A DNA stretch of 64,000 bases from Garcia nutans (GCA_947685225.1 CANTUV010000051.1:5766001-5830000); one strand, 5' to 3'; shown: positions 34,137 through 47,600, counted from the first letter of the stretch. Notes: generated from the sequence alone by a model not told the origin. Numbers and translations: made by a program.

Positions 34137-37100
34137 CAGCATCTGTTACTATTGCTTTGCAAACATCATTTATCGTGAAATTTAATGGACTTAATTTCCA
34201 GAATGGAGTGAGCAAGTCTTCTACCATCTTGGTGCTCAGGATCTTGACCTTGCACTCATGACTAACAAACCTACTATTATTGATAGTAGTAGTACTACAT
34301 AAAAGAATTTATTTAAAGTATGGGAAAGGTCCAATATATTAAGCTTAATGTTTATGCGGATGATAGTTGCAAACAATATTAAGTCAGCCATACCTAAAAC
34401 TGATAGTGCTAAGGAATACTTAATATTTATAAAACAGCATTCACAGTCTGAATATGCTGATAAGTCACTTGCTGGAACATTAATGGGTACTTTGACCACT
34501 GTTAAGCATGATGGTTCTCGTACTATACATGAGCATGTGACTAAAATGCAAATATAGCAGTAAGGTTACGCTCTATGGGAATGACAGTTGCTGAGAGTTT
34601 CCTAGCACAATTCATCATAAATTCCTTGCCTCTTGAATATGGTCCATTCCAAATTAATTACAATACTATAAAGGATAATTGTAATATGACCGAGCTAAAG
34701 GCTATACTCATTCAAGTGGAAGCAAGGCTTAAGTCACAAGGAACTCATAAAGTGAATCTCATAAAACAATCATGAGCTAAGAGGAAATTATAAAAGAATA
34801 AAAGAAAGAGCAATAAAGGATCATTAAGTACTAATGAGTCATTTGCTCAAATCCACAAGAAGGAACGAAAGGCAGACATATGTAATTTTTGTAGGAAGTC
34901 TGGGCACTATTAGAAAGATTGCCAAAAACTCTAGGCTTGGTTTGAAAAGAAAGGTAAGCCTAATGCTTTTATATGTTTTGAATTATATCTAGCAGAAGTT
35001 CCTTATAATACTTGGTGGGTTGATTCTGGTTGTACCACTCATGTTACAAAAATGATGCAGGGATTCCTTACGATCCAAACCATAAGCCCAAATGAGAGAT
35101 TCATCTATACAGGAAATCGAATGAAAGCCTCTATTGAAGCCATTGGAACTTATCATTTAATTTTAGATACTAGATATCATTTAGATTAGTTTCAAATTCT
35201 TTATGTTCCTTCTATTTCAAGAAACTTGATTTCTACATCTAAACTTAATTTAGCTGGATATTCTTGTAATTTTAGGAATGGATGTTTGAGCTTATTTAAA
35301 CGAGATCACCTTATTGGTTCTGGTGTTCTTTGTGATGTTCTATATAAATTGAAGCTTGATATATCTTTTGCTAAAACCTTATTGACTTTACATCATAATG
35401 TTGGTACAAAAAGGAACCTAGTGAATGAAAGTTCTACTTATTTATTGCATAAACATTGAGGGCATATATCCAAAGAAAGATTGCAAAGACTAGTAAAGAA
35501 TGGTGTCCTTCCGTCTTTGGATTTTACTGACCTTCGCATTTGTGTGGATTGTATTAAAGGAAAACAAATAAAACACACAATTAAGAAAACAACCATAAAA
35601 CCATAAGAAGCACATAGCTCCTTGAGATTGTGCATACTGACATATGTGGGCCTTTTGATGCTCCATCCTTTGGTGGAGAAAAATATTTTATCACTTTTAT
35701 TGATAATTTTTCACATTATGGCTATATTTATTTATTGGATGAAAAATCTCAATTAGTAAATGCCTTAGAAGTATTTGTAAATGAGGTTGAAAGGCAACTA
35801 GATAAGAAAGTGAAACTATCATATCTGATAGAGGTGATGAACGTTATGGAAAGCATGAAGAAAATGAACAATGTCCTGATCCATTTGCTAAATTTCTATA
35901 AAAGCGTGGTCTTTGTGCTCAATATACAATGCCAGGTACACCGCAACAAAATAGTATTGAAAAAAGATGTAACCGTACCTTAATGGATATGGTGAGAAGT
36001 ATGTTAAGTAATTGTTCTTTATCCTTATCTTTGTGGATGCATGCTTAGTAAAGCAGTTCCAAAAACTCTTTTTGAACTTTAGACTGGGAGGAAAGCTAGT
36101 TTAAGGCATCTTCATAGACATAAATAAGAATTTATAATCCACAAGAGAAGAAACTAGATTTAAGAATAATTAGTGAATTTTTCACTGGTTATCCAGAAAA
36201 GTCAAAAGGGTATGATTTTACTATCTTAATCATAGCACAAAAATTATTGAAACTGGAAATGCTAGGTTCATTGAATATGGTGAGACCAGTGGGAGTATGG
36301 AACTACGAAAAGTGGAAATTGAAGAAGTTAGGGTACAAATCCTTGTATCTAAGACTTCTACTAATGTTGTTATTCCTATAGTTGTTGAACATTTTGACAA
36401 TGCACAAGAACAACAAATTGTTAATCCTAACCCACATAATGAAGTTACAATTGATGAACCAATAATAGACGAAACATATGAAGTAGCATTGAGAAGATCT
36501 CAAAGACAAAAGAGATCTGCTATTTCTAAAGATTATGTGGTTAATCGACAAGAGTCAAATTTTTGACTTAGGTATTGATGATGATCGTGTTTCATTTTCA
36601 CAAGCCTTGGAAAGTACCAATTCTAATAAATGGTTTGATACCATGAAAGAAGAGATGAAGTTAATGGATTATAATCAAGTTTGGAATCTTGTTGAATTGC
36701 CTAAAGGATGTAAAAGATTTGGGTGTGAATGGGCCTTTAAGACCAAACTTGACTCAAATGATAATAAAGAAAGATTCAAAGATCGACTTGTACGTAAAGG
36801 TTTTACTCAGAAAGATGGTATTAACTATAAGGAAACTTTTTCCTCGGTTTTCGAGAAGGATTCTCTTAGAATTATTATGGCATTAGTAGCTCATTATGAT
36901 TTAGAATTGCACCAAATGGATGTGAAAATTGCTTTTCTGAATGGAGATTTAGAGGAATAGGTCTATTGGATTAACCTAAAGGCTTTTCAGTTAAAGGAAA
37001 AGAACACATAGTGTGTAAACTTAAGAAATCAACATATGGACTTAAACAAGCCTCCTGCTAATGGTATCTTAAGTTTAATGATACTATTACTTCCTTTAGA

Positions 37101-38155
37101 TTTAAAGAAAATATTGTTGATCAGTGTATATATATGAATGATAGTAGGAGTAAATGTATATTTCTGATTCTTTATGTTGATGACATCTTGCTTGCTACTA
37201 ATGATCTTGGCCTATTGCATGAGACCAAGAAATTTCTCTCTAAGAACTTTGAGATGAAAGATATGGGTGAGGCATTTTATGTGATCGGAATTGAAATCTT
37301 TCGTGATAGATCACAAGGATTACTAGAATTGTCTCAGAAATCATATATTAATAAATTTCTAAAGAGATTTAAGATGGAAAGTTGTTCTACTAGTGTCGCT
37401 CCAATTCAAAAGAGAGATAAATTCAATCTTATGCAATGTCCAAAGAATGAATTGGAATGTAAAGAAATGGAGAAAATTTCTTATGCATCTTATGTTGATA
37501 GCTTAATGTATGCACAAACTTGTACTAGGCTAAACATAAGTTTTACTGCCGGAATGCTGGGTAGGTATCAAAGTAATCCTGGACTAGATCACTGGAAAGC
37601 TGCAAGGAAAGTGCTCAGGTACTTACAAGGCATAGAGGAACATATGCTCATTAATAAGAAATGCAATCACCTAGAGGTGACAGTATATTCAGATTCAGAT
37701 TTTGCGGGATGTGTGGACACTAGAGAATCCACATTTGGATACCTTTTCCTATTAACTGGAGGAGCCATCTTGTGAAAAGTGCAAAACAGTCTGTCATTGC
37801 TGCGTCCACAATGGAAGCTGAATTTATGGTATACTTTGAGGCTACAATTCATAGTTTATGGCTGCGAAACTTCATTTCAGGACTTGGAATTATCGATAGT
37901 ATTGCAAAGCCATTGAATATTTACTGTGATAATGTCGTAGCAGTCTTCTTTTCTAAAAACAACAAGTATTCAAAGGGTGCTCAACATATGGAATTGAAAT
38001 ATTTTGTCTTTAAAGAAGAAGTTCAGAAACAAAGAGTGTCAATAGAACATATTAGCACAAATTCTATGATTGTGGATCCATTAACTAAAGGGTTGCCACC
38101 AAAGACATTTAATGAACATGTCAAAAGAATGGACATTAGTGAAAATCTTTATTAA
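34137..38155 (+). pseudogene. Copia D gag-pol polyprotein, degraded
   Basis: Gag from about 34,137 with frameshifts. The zinc knuckle near 34,880 reads CNFCRKSGHY-stop-KDC. Protease WWVDSGCTTHVT near 35,013; integrase IVHTDICGP near 35,625; RT about 36,560-37,350 with YVDDILLA intact near 37,170; RNase H to the stop at 38,155. Stops and frameshifts occur in every domain, more than in Copia B. The proteins of B and D are readily alignable throughout, so they are members of one lineage of different age. Confidence 0.92.
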
Positions 38156-38556
38156 CAATAGGATGTGATTTGTATATATCAAGTATTGACACTTATGAGC
38201 TCTTAAATTATTATTTTTGAATCATTTAAGCTTATCATGTTACTTTATGATTTGTATGTATACATGAATGTGCTATGAAGTTGTGAACATGATTTGTCTC
38301 TAACCAAGATATTATTGTTGGCCCATTATGAAATGTCTCATTATAGATCATGTTAAATATGAAACTAGTAGCGTGATACATGGAAGGAACTATGTTGATC
38401 TAATGACATAGAACTGCCATAATTCCTATTTAGTTTTTGCTTAATTATGATTTATGTTCTTGTCATTGTGAAAAGGATTTTGGATAAATTGTGCGTGATA
38501 ATAATATAATATTAAATCTTGAAGTTGATCAATCTTACATGGGCCAAGTGAGAGGA

Positions 38557-38760
38557 TGTAAGATTTATGACCCAATAATGTGGATTATATGGTTAATTAA
38601 TTAGGTTTAATAAAAGCCAAATTCTAATGGTATAAGGGGAGATAAATTCCTAACTATAAGGAGATATAAATTCTTATTTCAAATGGAATAAAAATCCTAA
38701 TGAAATAAGGAGTGATGGACTCCATTGTAAATAGGGGTTAAACTTGGTCTTCTCTCTATC
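38557..38760 (+). repeat. 3' LTR of Copia D, truncated
   Basis: About 204 bp matching the start of the 5' LTR, then unrelated sequence. Confidence 0.85.
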
Positions 38761-41225
38761 CTAATGAAAAGTTTATTTATTGTTTTTGTAAATTCCATAC
38801 AACTATATAAAGGGAATTCAGTGTAGGAATCAAACAAAGTAGAATGAAAGTTATCTTATCTTCTTCGAAGATAAATCTTTTCTCATTTTCCAAATAATCT
38901 TTCGTAACTTTATTTTGTGAGATTATTATCTTCTCTGTTGATCATATTTCAACGCTTTATAAGTCTCATTTTTCTCATCTTAGTTGAACATGTGTCCTAA
39001 CTTCTAGAATGGGCATTCTTTTATCTTCTTCACTTGAAATCATACGTGTTAAGTTGACTTTTTTTGTCTCCAGAATTTAAATTTTTTTCTTTAGAATTTA
39101 AATTTCAAAAACTTCTATGGTATAACAATTGTTCAAGTAGGTAAACAATCATCACTGATGTTTTTGTCTAAAATGTGTCATGGTATATCTTCAGTTTTCT
39201 TTAAGGTACAATGGTTGTTCGCTTTCTTGAATGGTTTTGGAAATTCTCCCATTTAAAATTTTGAAGTTGCTTTTGTAATAAAACGGTCATTTTGCATTGG
39301 GACGATTGTGGCTCATATTTCTATCTAAACTGTTCAACATGATAATAGTCGTTTGTTACCTAGAACAATCATTGCATTTGGTCATGCCTTGGTTTAAGCA
39401 TGAAACTCAACAAACACTTTCTCATCCATTTATGATAGAAAATATTAATATGAAAATATTAATATCAAGTTTGGCATCAATAAAACATTTTCTCATGTGG
39501 AAAGAAAAATTTTGTATTTTATACACTCCAACTCAATCTACAATGTTACTTTCTGTTATTTTCAATTCCATTTAGTTTTTGTTATAATGTTTTGTCAATT
39601 AAAATATGGTATTGGTGATATTGAGATATTTTTTAACAGTCATCCTAAGTGGTATTAATGTGATGTTTATATACATTTTGCTTAACAGGTGAACTCATAA
39701 TCCTAATTTTGTAATAGTTATAATTGTCATAATATGGTCATGTTGGTTAGTGTTTAATAAGATTGATTAAAGATACTAAAAAAAATCTGTCCTCTACTAT
39801 TGGTAACGTTTCTTCAAATTTGAGTTATGACACTTTGCTCTCAGAAAATTGGGGCTCCAATCTATGAATGAACTATGTTAGTCCACAAACCAATCACATG
39901 GCATTCTCAAAATCCTCCTTGGATTTAAGCATCACTATAAAGAATTCAGTCTTCGAGTCAATAATTGTGTAATTGCCAGTTGGTTGAGTGGTCTAAGTTT
40001 GAAATGTATTCCTTTTTTTTACATGAGAAATATTAAATACCGTGACTTTAAAAAGTAATTATTAGATAATTTTTTATTATTGATTAAAAAATATTTATTA
40101 TAATTTTATTTATGAAAAAAAATATTATAATAAATATATTTTAATCAATAACAATCACTCTCTAAATTAACTGCAATTAGTATTCCTCTTGCTTCCATTG
40201 TTTTGTTCCTATAATATTCAATATTTCAATTCTTTCTTTATGTCATTTTTTTATGTTATAATTTTTCATTATTATTAATACCTTTTTACTTCTAATCTCC
40301 AAAATTGTAAACTAAACACAATATTAGGCAATTAATTCCATAAAAAGTACATTTTAGATGCATATTCCTTAATTTGTTTGATTATTATTTAACTTCAAGT
40401 CAATTTTTTTCACTTTCAAATATTTAATCTCATATTAAAATTAAAATCAGTTGATAGTTTGTCATGTTATACATATATATAGCCACTTTATGAAGAGTCA
40501 ATAAACAACAATACGCGTTGTCGTTGTGGGTCAGTAGATTCCTGCTTTCATTTAATTTTTTTTTTTTTCAAATATTGGTGGCCCTAGTTATTATTACTTG
40601 CTATTGTAAGAGTCAATGCCAATCCTAATTACCTCAGCTGACCTCCAGGTTTCAGTCTACAGAAGGAAGGAACGACCCATAACTCGAATATTCAGCCGCC
40701 TCAAATTTTCTCCTTTGTAAACATCTTCTTGACGAAATTTATGAAATATATTTTAATAAATTTTTTTATAGTAACTCATAATATTTATTATAAATTAATT
40801 TAACTTATTATAAATTCGACAAATTATGTGTTTATTTAAAAGTGTTATTGGTGAAACTTAAGTTTTAACCTATGGAAAAGATCGCATAAAAACCTTTCAT
40901 TATGTACAGTACATGCTCTTATTGATTTTACCTTAATTATTTTCGAAAATAATTTAATTATTTCTTTATTAGCCGTTTAACTTTATGTTTATTATATATT
41001 TATATTTAGTGTGCCTAAAATCTATCAAAAGTATTATTATAACAATATAAGATATAAGTAATATCTTGATTATAACTAATACTAAAAGCATTTTATATAT
41101 AAGACAAATTCAAGGTATTACTTATAATAATTTCAATAAAATTTAAGTATCATAAATTTAATGAATGTAAATTTAAAATAATTAAATCATTTGATGTAAA
41201 TGGATTTTTTAAATTTAATTATAAA
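38761..41225. other. Unassigned intergenic sequence
   Basis: 38,760-39,000 has a TATA-like 'ctatataaaggg' followed by pyrimidine-rich sequence and could be the missing 3' LTR of Copia C or another solo LTR; no partner was found. 'aaatattaatatga' is tandemly repeated near 39,440. No gene or RNA is recognised in the remainder. Confidence 0.3.
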
Positions 41226-41238
41226 TTTAAATTATATA

Positions 41239-41492
41239 CTTGAAGAGGAGTCTTAGCGTAACGGTAAGTATTGTCGTCGTATGATCTGAGGTCGTGGATT
41301 TGAATCGTGGAAACGGCCGCTTACAATTAATTGCACAATGTTGTCGTCGTATGATCTGAGGTTATGGGTTCGAGTCGTGGAAACGGCCTCTTACAATTAA
41401 TTACAAGGGAATGCCGAGTACAAAGACCCAATGGATCCGACCCTTCCCCGGACCCCACTCATTACGGGAGCATTCGTGCACCGGGCTGCCCT
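41239..41492 (+). mobile_element. Au-like SINE with an internal 70-bp duplication
   Basis: The tRNA-derived head has a box A-like 'tagcgtaacggtaagta' (41,254-41,270) and a box B-like 'gggttcgagtcgtgg'. The body has 'cccttccccggacccc' and ends 'gtgcaccgggctgccctttt', all features of the plant Au SINE family (recognised from memory). A perfect 13-bp target duplication tttaaattatata flanks it (41,226-41,238 and 41,493-41,505). The segment 41,271-41,340, which includes box B, is repeated at 41,341-41,410. It is a non-coding, Pol III-type retroelement copied by a LINE partner. Confidence 0.92.
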
Positions 41493-41505
41493 TTTAAATT
41501 ATATA

Positions 41506-41659
41506 TAAATGAAAATTTATTTAGAATATTGTATTTTAAATTATATTTAAAATTCAAATTCCAACAAAATTTATAGAATTGTAAATAAACTCTTAAGTTT
41601 AATATGAGTATAAATTTTTAAGCTAAAATTTTGTAAGATAAAAGCTAAATGAAAAAATA
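41506..41659. other. Short AT-rich spacer
   Basis: Nothing recognised. Confidence 0.3.
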
Positions 41660-42110
41660 AATAGACTATGGATGACAACGGATCACTTATTTTCGAATTT
41701 TTACTCGTTCCTATCTGTTTATATAGGATATGAGTCGTTTATAATCCGTTTAAATCTTTTATAATTATATTAGTTTTTATTTTAAATTTATTTAATACTA
41801 ATTATTTATTATTCGAACTTATTTAATTACATGTTTAAATATAAAAATATAAAAATATTATAAATTTTAAAAATAAATTATAATTTTTTAATTAAGTAAT
41901 TATAAATTAAAATTTAATATTAATATAATTTTATTAAAAATAATTTCATACCATATAATTTTATAATTAAAATAAAATATAATTAATATATAATTAAAAT
42001 TTTAATAAAATATAATTAATATATAATTGAGTTCGAATAATAAATACCTAAGAGTTTATATTTTTATCTTATTAATAATAAAAATATTATCCGTATACGT
42101 AAGCATAATG
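41660..42110. repeat. Second copy of the GATCGG-end dispersed repeat
   Basis: Begins 'atggatgacaacggatcac', has an A/T-only core, and ends in the block shared with positions 20-130 of this window. Likely the same non-autonomous family; ends are eroded. Confidence 0.45.
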
Positions 42111-42724
42111 GAATGTCATTCGCTTGCAAGCCCTGCTAAAATACCAAAAATGCTCTCGGTAATTTTCGTAACTCAATTCTTTAGTAGTGAGTTTGTGAAT
42201 AGTAGAGCGACCATTTGCACTTTTAGGGCGACCTGCGGTATTCTAATAGTAGTTAAGCAAACAAGCCCTTTCTTCTGTGTTTGCGCAAGCCTACTTTCAT
42301 AGTTTTTTCATTGAGGAGAGTGGATTCATCTTACTATGGATGGCAATGACAGACTAATTGGCTCGACTGGTAGGTGTATTGAAGAGTCCTTGTCAGCGTC
42401 AATTTGTGACTGAAATTTTACTGTGAACTGACTAGTTAACATTTCTTTTTATTCACTGAAAACATATAAATTCTAAAATTGATTTTATTTTTTTTCAAAA
42501 TAAATGCAATCTAAAATCATAATACTAAATTTAATAAGAGTTTCAATTTGATTATTTGAAGTATGAAAATTTTTGAGATAATTCATTTCGACTTTTACTT
42601 TATCAACTTTCATATCCTTGAATTTCGATAAATAATTATTAAATCAATAAATTATTAAAACTATGTATTTAAAATGACTTTTTATAATTAGACTAAACAT
42701 TAAAATTAATTTATAAAATAATTT
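42111..42724. other. Intergenic sequence
   Basis: Slightly GC-richer segment at 42,110-42,420 without recognised coding similarity. The rest is AT-rich. Confidence 0.3.
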
Positions 42725-43275
42725 TTTTCTTTTTTTTTAAGCCAGAAGAAATATAGATTTCATTAAACTAAAAAACAAAAACAAAAACTCAATTAAGATT
42801 ATAATAAAACACAATTGGGGGCTATAACAAATAAAGAAAAACGAAATTTAAAAACAACCATATTGCAAAAGAAATCAACAAGGCCCTCAATACTCCCCTT
42901 AGATGTGAAACAATCAGATATCAAAAAAAAAAAAAAAACAGATCTTTCATCAATGGTGAAAGTGATTAAAACATTAACTAATATGTTACTCCTATACATT
43001 CTCATATATTGAATCAATTGAGGGAAAATAAAGATCCAATAGCCTAGAAAGGAGCCAAAGAGAAAGAAGAAAACTAAGAAGATCATGTGCTTCTTTCTCA
43101 ATCATAAATAAATAAACTGAGAAGGGAATATGTGCTTTAAATAAATTTTAGGAGGAGATTAAAAAACTTTTAATTTGAAAGAGAATATATCTGGGATAAA
43201 AGAGAATAACTTGAAGCACTAAAAATATTCAAACTTTGAAAGAAATCACCGAGAAATAGCTCGAAAAAGAGCAAA
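42725..43275 (-). mobile_element. LINE-like retroelement 3' end, copy 2
   Basis: The minus strand ends 'taatgaaatctatatttcttctggctt' plus an A-run. It matches copy 1 (26,358-27,010) in order and orientation, with several indels. Both copies lose similarity near 'agctcgaaa', which suggests a shared source segment. Confidence 0.55.
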
Positions 43276-44169
43276 ATTAATAATAAAAAAAAATATAAGG
43301 TATTTTTTCCTAAAAGTCTTAATATTTATGTAAAATCAAGATAAAAAGGGAAAAAAGAAAGCTAAAGATGTAAGAAAAAGAGAGCGGTAGAACAGTAAAT
43401 GTAAGGCTAAATTAAAAGAAAAAACACTGACGACAGCCTTAAATATGTGGCAGAAATCAAAACGGGGCATATGAACTCTATTGGCAGAGAGACAATTTTC
43501 ACTGTAAAGGCGTGGATTTTAATAATTTTTTTCTTAATCATTTGTCCCTTGCGAAATGGGACCAATGTCCAAATGAAAAAGAAAATCACTTTTATCAGTG
43601 TCTATAATCAATCAATCATTCAATAAATCTAACATGATTGACAGGTGAACAATGCAACCTGTTTGTCCAGTTTTACTAAAAATAATTTTAAAATTGTTAA
43701 ATTAATTAAAAATGATTTCAACATTATATTTTTTAATTCTTAAAACAAGCACTTTTGTATAACATCAATTTTTATATCCTAAAATTTTATAAATTAAACT
43801 AAATAATTAAAAAATTATAACTAAAAAATAATATGACACTACTAAATTATATAGGGCTTTAAAAATATTTTTATAAAAATTAAATATAAATAATTATATT
43901 TAAATTATAATAAATAATACAACTATAAAAAAAATTTTAAAAACCGCGCAATACGACTAATTATTTTTTTAATACTAAAAATAACTTAAATATCACTCGT
44001 TAAACATTTCATGGATATAAACAATGATAAATTCAACACCACACGCAGTATACAATTGAAAATAATTTTGTCCACCTAGTCGGCCACGACTTGACAGTGA
44101 AAACGACAATGTACTGTAAAACGGTGCGTACAAGGCATAGAAATCAAAACAGAAAAAAGATTTAAGTGT
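43276..44169. promoter_or_regulatory. Upstream region of the thioesterase gene
   Basis: AT-rich. The last 150 bases (44,060-44,215) are more GC-rich and probably hold the promoter and transcription start. No specific element is asserted. Confidence 0.3.
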
Positions 44170-44637
44170 GGAAGTTGTTATGCCGTTTGGTACAGAGTCG
44201 AGCTCTCTTCTTCTGGTAAATGCCTAAACCCTAAATTAATTTTCCAAAACAATCTCTCCTGCCTTTATATAGATTTTCATTTCCTGGCTTCAGTTGTAAT
44301 GTTAATCCTGTGTAGTTTTCGAATTTGGAAGCATTTTTCTCTGTGATTAATTAGGGCAATTTTTTGATGCTGGACATTTGCGTGTTAAATCTATAAATGC
44401 TCATCGAATGTTATGTTGCTTGTTTTAAAATTTATTTCAATTTTTGATTTTAATTCAACTCAAAATGATGTCCAAATGGCAATGAACCTAAATTAGATTT
44501 CATTTCTTCTGTGTTTGGATGTTCCAACTTTTTTAATTTTTATTAACTGATGGTTGTGCAATTGCATAATTTGTTCTTTCTTCTTTGCAGGCTTGTTTTC
44601 TTTCAATTTATGAATTAACAGTTTCTGAGGAGACAGT
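44170..44637 (+). other. Non-coding first exon, 5' UTR intron and 5' UTR of the thioesterase gene
   Basis: A pyrimidine-rich exon ends at about 44,215 with donor CTG|GTAAAT. The acceptor TTTGCAG lies at 44,590, and the 5' UTR continues from 44,591 to the ATG at 44,638. The transcript start is not visible. Confidence 0.6.
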
Positions 44638-47600
44638 ATGAGTTTCACTGGTCCCTCCATGGGTTCTGGTTAGTGTATTTCCTCTTTCTTTCTTTTGCCA
44701 TTTTATGACAAGTGGGATTAGTAAAAGAAAATATTTGCCTTTTCATATACATTATTTCGGAATGCTTCATCCTTGTAAATTTGCTCAACTTTTTCATGCG
44801 TTCAATATGGCTTGCAATGATATATGGTAGTGAGTATTGGATAATAAAAGGATAACACATGAGTAAAATGTAGGTTGCGAAAATGAGAATTATAAGATGG
44901 ATATGTGGTCGTACTGCGATGTATAGAATCTGCAATGATTGCATTAGTGAAAAAGTGGGAGTAGCACATGTTGAGAACAAGATAAGAGAGCATAGATTAA
45001 GATGGTTTGGCAATATAAAATGAAGACCTAACGATGCGCCAGTTAGAAAATAATTTTATGGTGTTGCATCTATCAGGAGAGATAACATTAAATCGTAATG
45101 AGTGAAAAAGAAGAATCCATACAGCCGACCCCAATTGATTTGGGATTAAGGTTTTGTTGAATTGATGCGTTCAAACTTTAGCCATAGTTCCAATTTGGTT
45201 TTTTTCGACCATGTACATTATTCTTTGTTTGCTACCTATGAGGATCGTTATTGAGGCTTTTCATTCTACTCAATATTCTATAGATTATGATTGATGGCTA
45301 AAGCTGATTTCGGTTGGTTAATCTAATCGCTTCTACCATGGTTGGAAAGCATAATAGTTTTAATGATGATCCTTCGCGTATTTCATTCTATATTTATCCT
45401 GGTGGCTTAGACACATATGCACGCATGTACTCCTTTCTCTCCAATTTATATTTTTAACATAATTTCAGGTGCTAAAACTGCTAGAAGGGCATTTGAGTTT
45501 GGAAGGACCTATGTGGTTAGGCCCAAAGGCAAACACCAAGCTACCATTGTATGGCTACATGGTCTAGGTGATAATGGATCAAGGTAATGGCACTTTCCTA
45601 CTGCTTTCATCATAACTGATATGTTAGTGGCATATTCTGCTAATCATTCAGATATTGTGCTCCCCTCTGAGTTTATGTTCGCTGTATTTAGGGGACATTG
45701 TGGATAATGGGCTAAGATGTGATTTATTTTAATCTTTTTTGGCAGCTGGTCCCAGCTCTTGGAGACCCTTCCTCTTCCAAATGTAAGTACACTTGAATAA
45801 GACACAAGTAGGATTACATAAGTGAGCCATTCTTTTGTCCACATTCCAATGATTGGAAGCTGAATTTTTTTTCAAATAACTAAATGATGATTGTAATTGT
45901 GCAATGCAGATCAAATGGATATGCCCAACTTCTCCAACCCAACCTATAACTATATTCGGTGGCTTCCCATCCACTGCTTGTAAGTTCAAGTAATCTAAGA
46001 TATTTAAACCCTTAAAAATGTTTGTTAATTTTATCTACATGTGGCAATATTTAGGTTGTACAGTAATGCATTTTGTATGAAAGAGAAAATAATTAAGTAG
46101 ATTGTCAAGAGGCATACTGTGGCATAGCTTGAGGGTAAGTGTATATGTCATTTAGGCAATTGATCCAAGTCCGAATCCTCCTCCCTCAATGCTTTAAAAA
46201 AATAGTAGATTGTCAAGAGATCATGCTATTAGCTTTATTTTTTTATTAATAGTTTATATAAAAAGAAAATCTATTTTAGTTAAAACTTAATCATACTAAT
46301 TTTTTTTACTAATTAAAATAACCCAAATTTTCTATGTGATTTAAATCAGGGTTTGATGTGGGGGACCTTTCAGAAGATGGTCCTGATGATATTGAAGGTT
46401 TGGATGCTGCAGCAGCACATGTTGCAAATTTGTTATCAACAGAACCTGCTGACAGTAGGTTTCCTCTTGCAGTTTTTTATCATTTGATGCCTAGTTGCTT
46501 GATATTACTCTATCTGGATCATTCTTATTATCAACATTTAGTGTCTAGAATGTTGACTTCATTTATGGGATAACTACTCTTCTGAATATAATCTGAGAGG
46601 CTACATCATGCTTTATACATGAACACAATGGATCAATTTGTAATGCATGCAAAAAAGTCAAACTGCCCTCTTGGAATGCTTATCTGCTTGTTGTAGTCTC
46701 AATATCCTTAAAAGTGTAATCTTCTATTTTACAGTTAAACTTGGCATTGGAGGCTTTAGTATGGGTGCAGCTACCTCCTTATACTCAGCAATATGCTTTA
46801 CTTTAGGAAAGTATGGGGACGGAAATCAATACCCTGCCAATTTGAGTGCAGTTGTTGGATTAAGTGGCTGGCTCCCATGTTCAAAGTCTGTCTTCTTCTA
46901 CTTCATCTCCTTTAAACTCTCTCTCCCTATGTACTTCTACATCATAATTTGAAATTCTTGTTTGCTAGGACCTTAAGCAGCAAAATTGAGGGTGCGGATG
47001 AGGCTGCAAATCGTGCTGTATCCCTGCCCATTTTGCTTTGTCATGGCAAAGGTATTCATAAGTTTATCTCATATGCATGCCTTGTATTATCTGTTTGAGT
47101 TTATTTAGAGAATGTTGGAGTAGTTTCATTTACCTCTAAATATTTCAAGCAAACCTTTCAACTAGGAATGAGAATGAAATTGGATGTCTCTATGTACAAA
47201 TCTGAGCTAATACAAAACAATGTAGGGATTCACTTGTGTGCTGCTCAGATTTGGGCTAAATATTTTGCTATTCCAGCTGAACTCAAGCTGAAGTTAGGCC
47301 TTTCCCAGCTGGAAGAGCAGTGCTTCCTCTGTTAGGATATATAATATATTAGACGGTGAAATAACTTTTTCTTTGCTACAGTTCTAGTTCCAGTTGAAAC
47401 TGATTCTTCTTGGACCCTTTTACTCTTCTTGCATCGCTACTGCTAACAGTTCACCAAGCAAAACGACAATATTTAAATGGTGATATGGATATCTACTAGC
47501 CTTTTTTTCCAATTAAATAGTAACTTTCCTAATTAATTGATTTTGAGAGCACAAGTGATTTACTGGGCTTGAGAATTACTGGAAGCGTACAATTGAAACG

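Larger units (their letters stand above)
32664..38760 (+). mobile_element. Copia D, 3'-truncated LTR retrotransposon
   Basis: The 5' LTR at 32,664-33,093 starts TGTAAGATTTATGACC and is followed by a primer site tagtatcggagc. The 3' LTR starts at 38,557 with the same sequence after the purine tract agtgagagga, but identity stops at about 38,760 (ctctctatcc), so about 225 bp of LTR is lost. The interior encodes a polyprotein close to that of Copia B. It lies directly against the last RNase H codons of Copia C, so it inserted into C. Confidence 0.9.

Noticed and set aside
42027..42302. 91-codon frame with hydrophobic start
   Set aside because: Begins with a non-ATG codon inside a repeat copy; no recognisable domain.
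46358..46952. Short plus-strand frames in the thioesterase region
   Set aside because: They are exons read through into introns; replaced by the nine-exon model with consistent phases.
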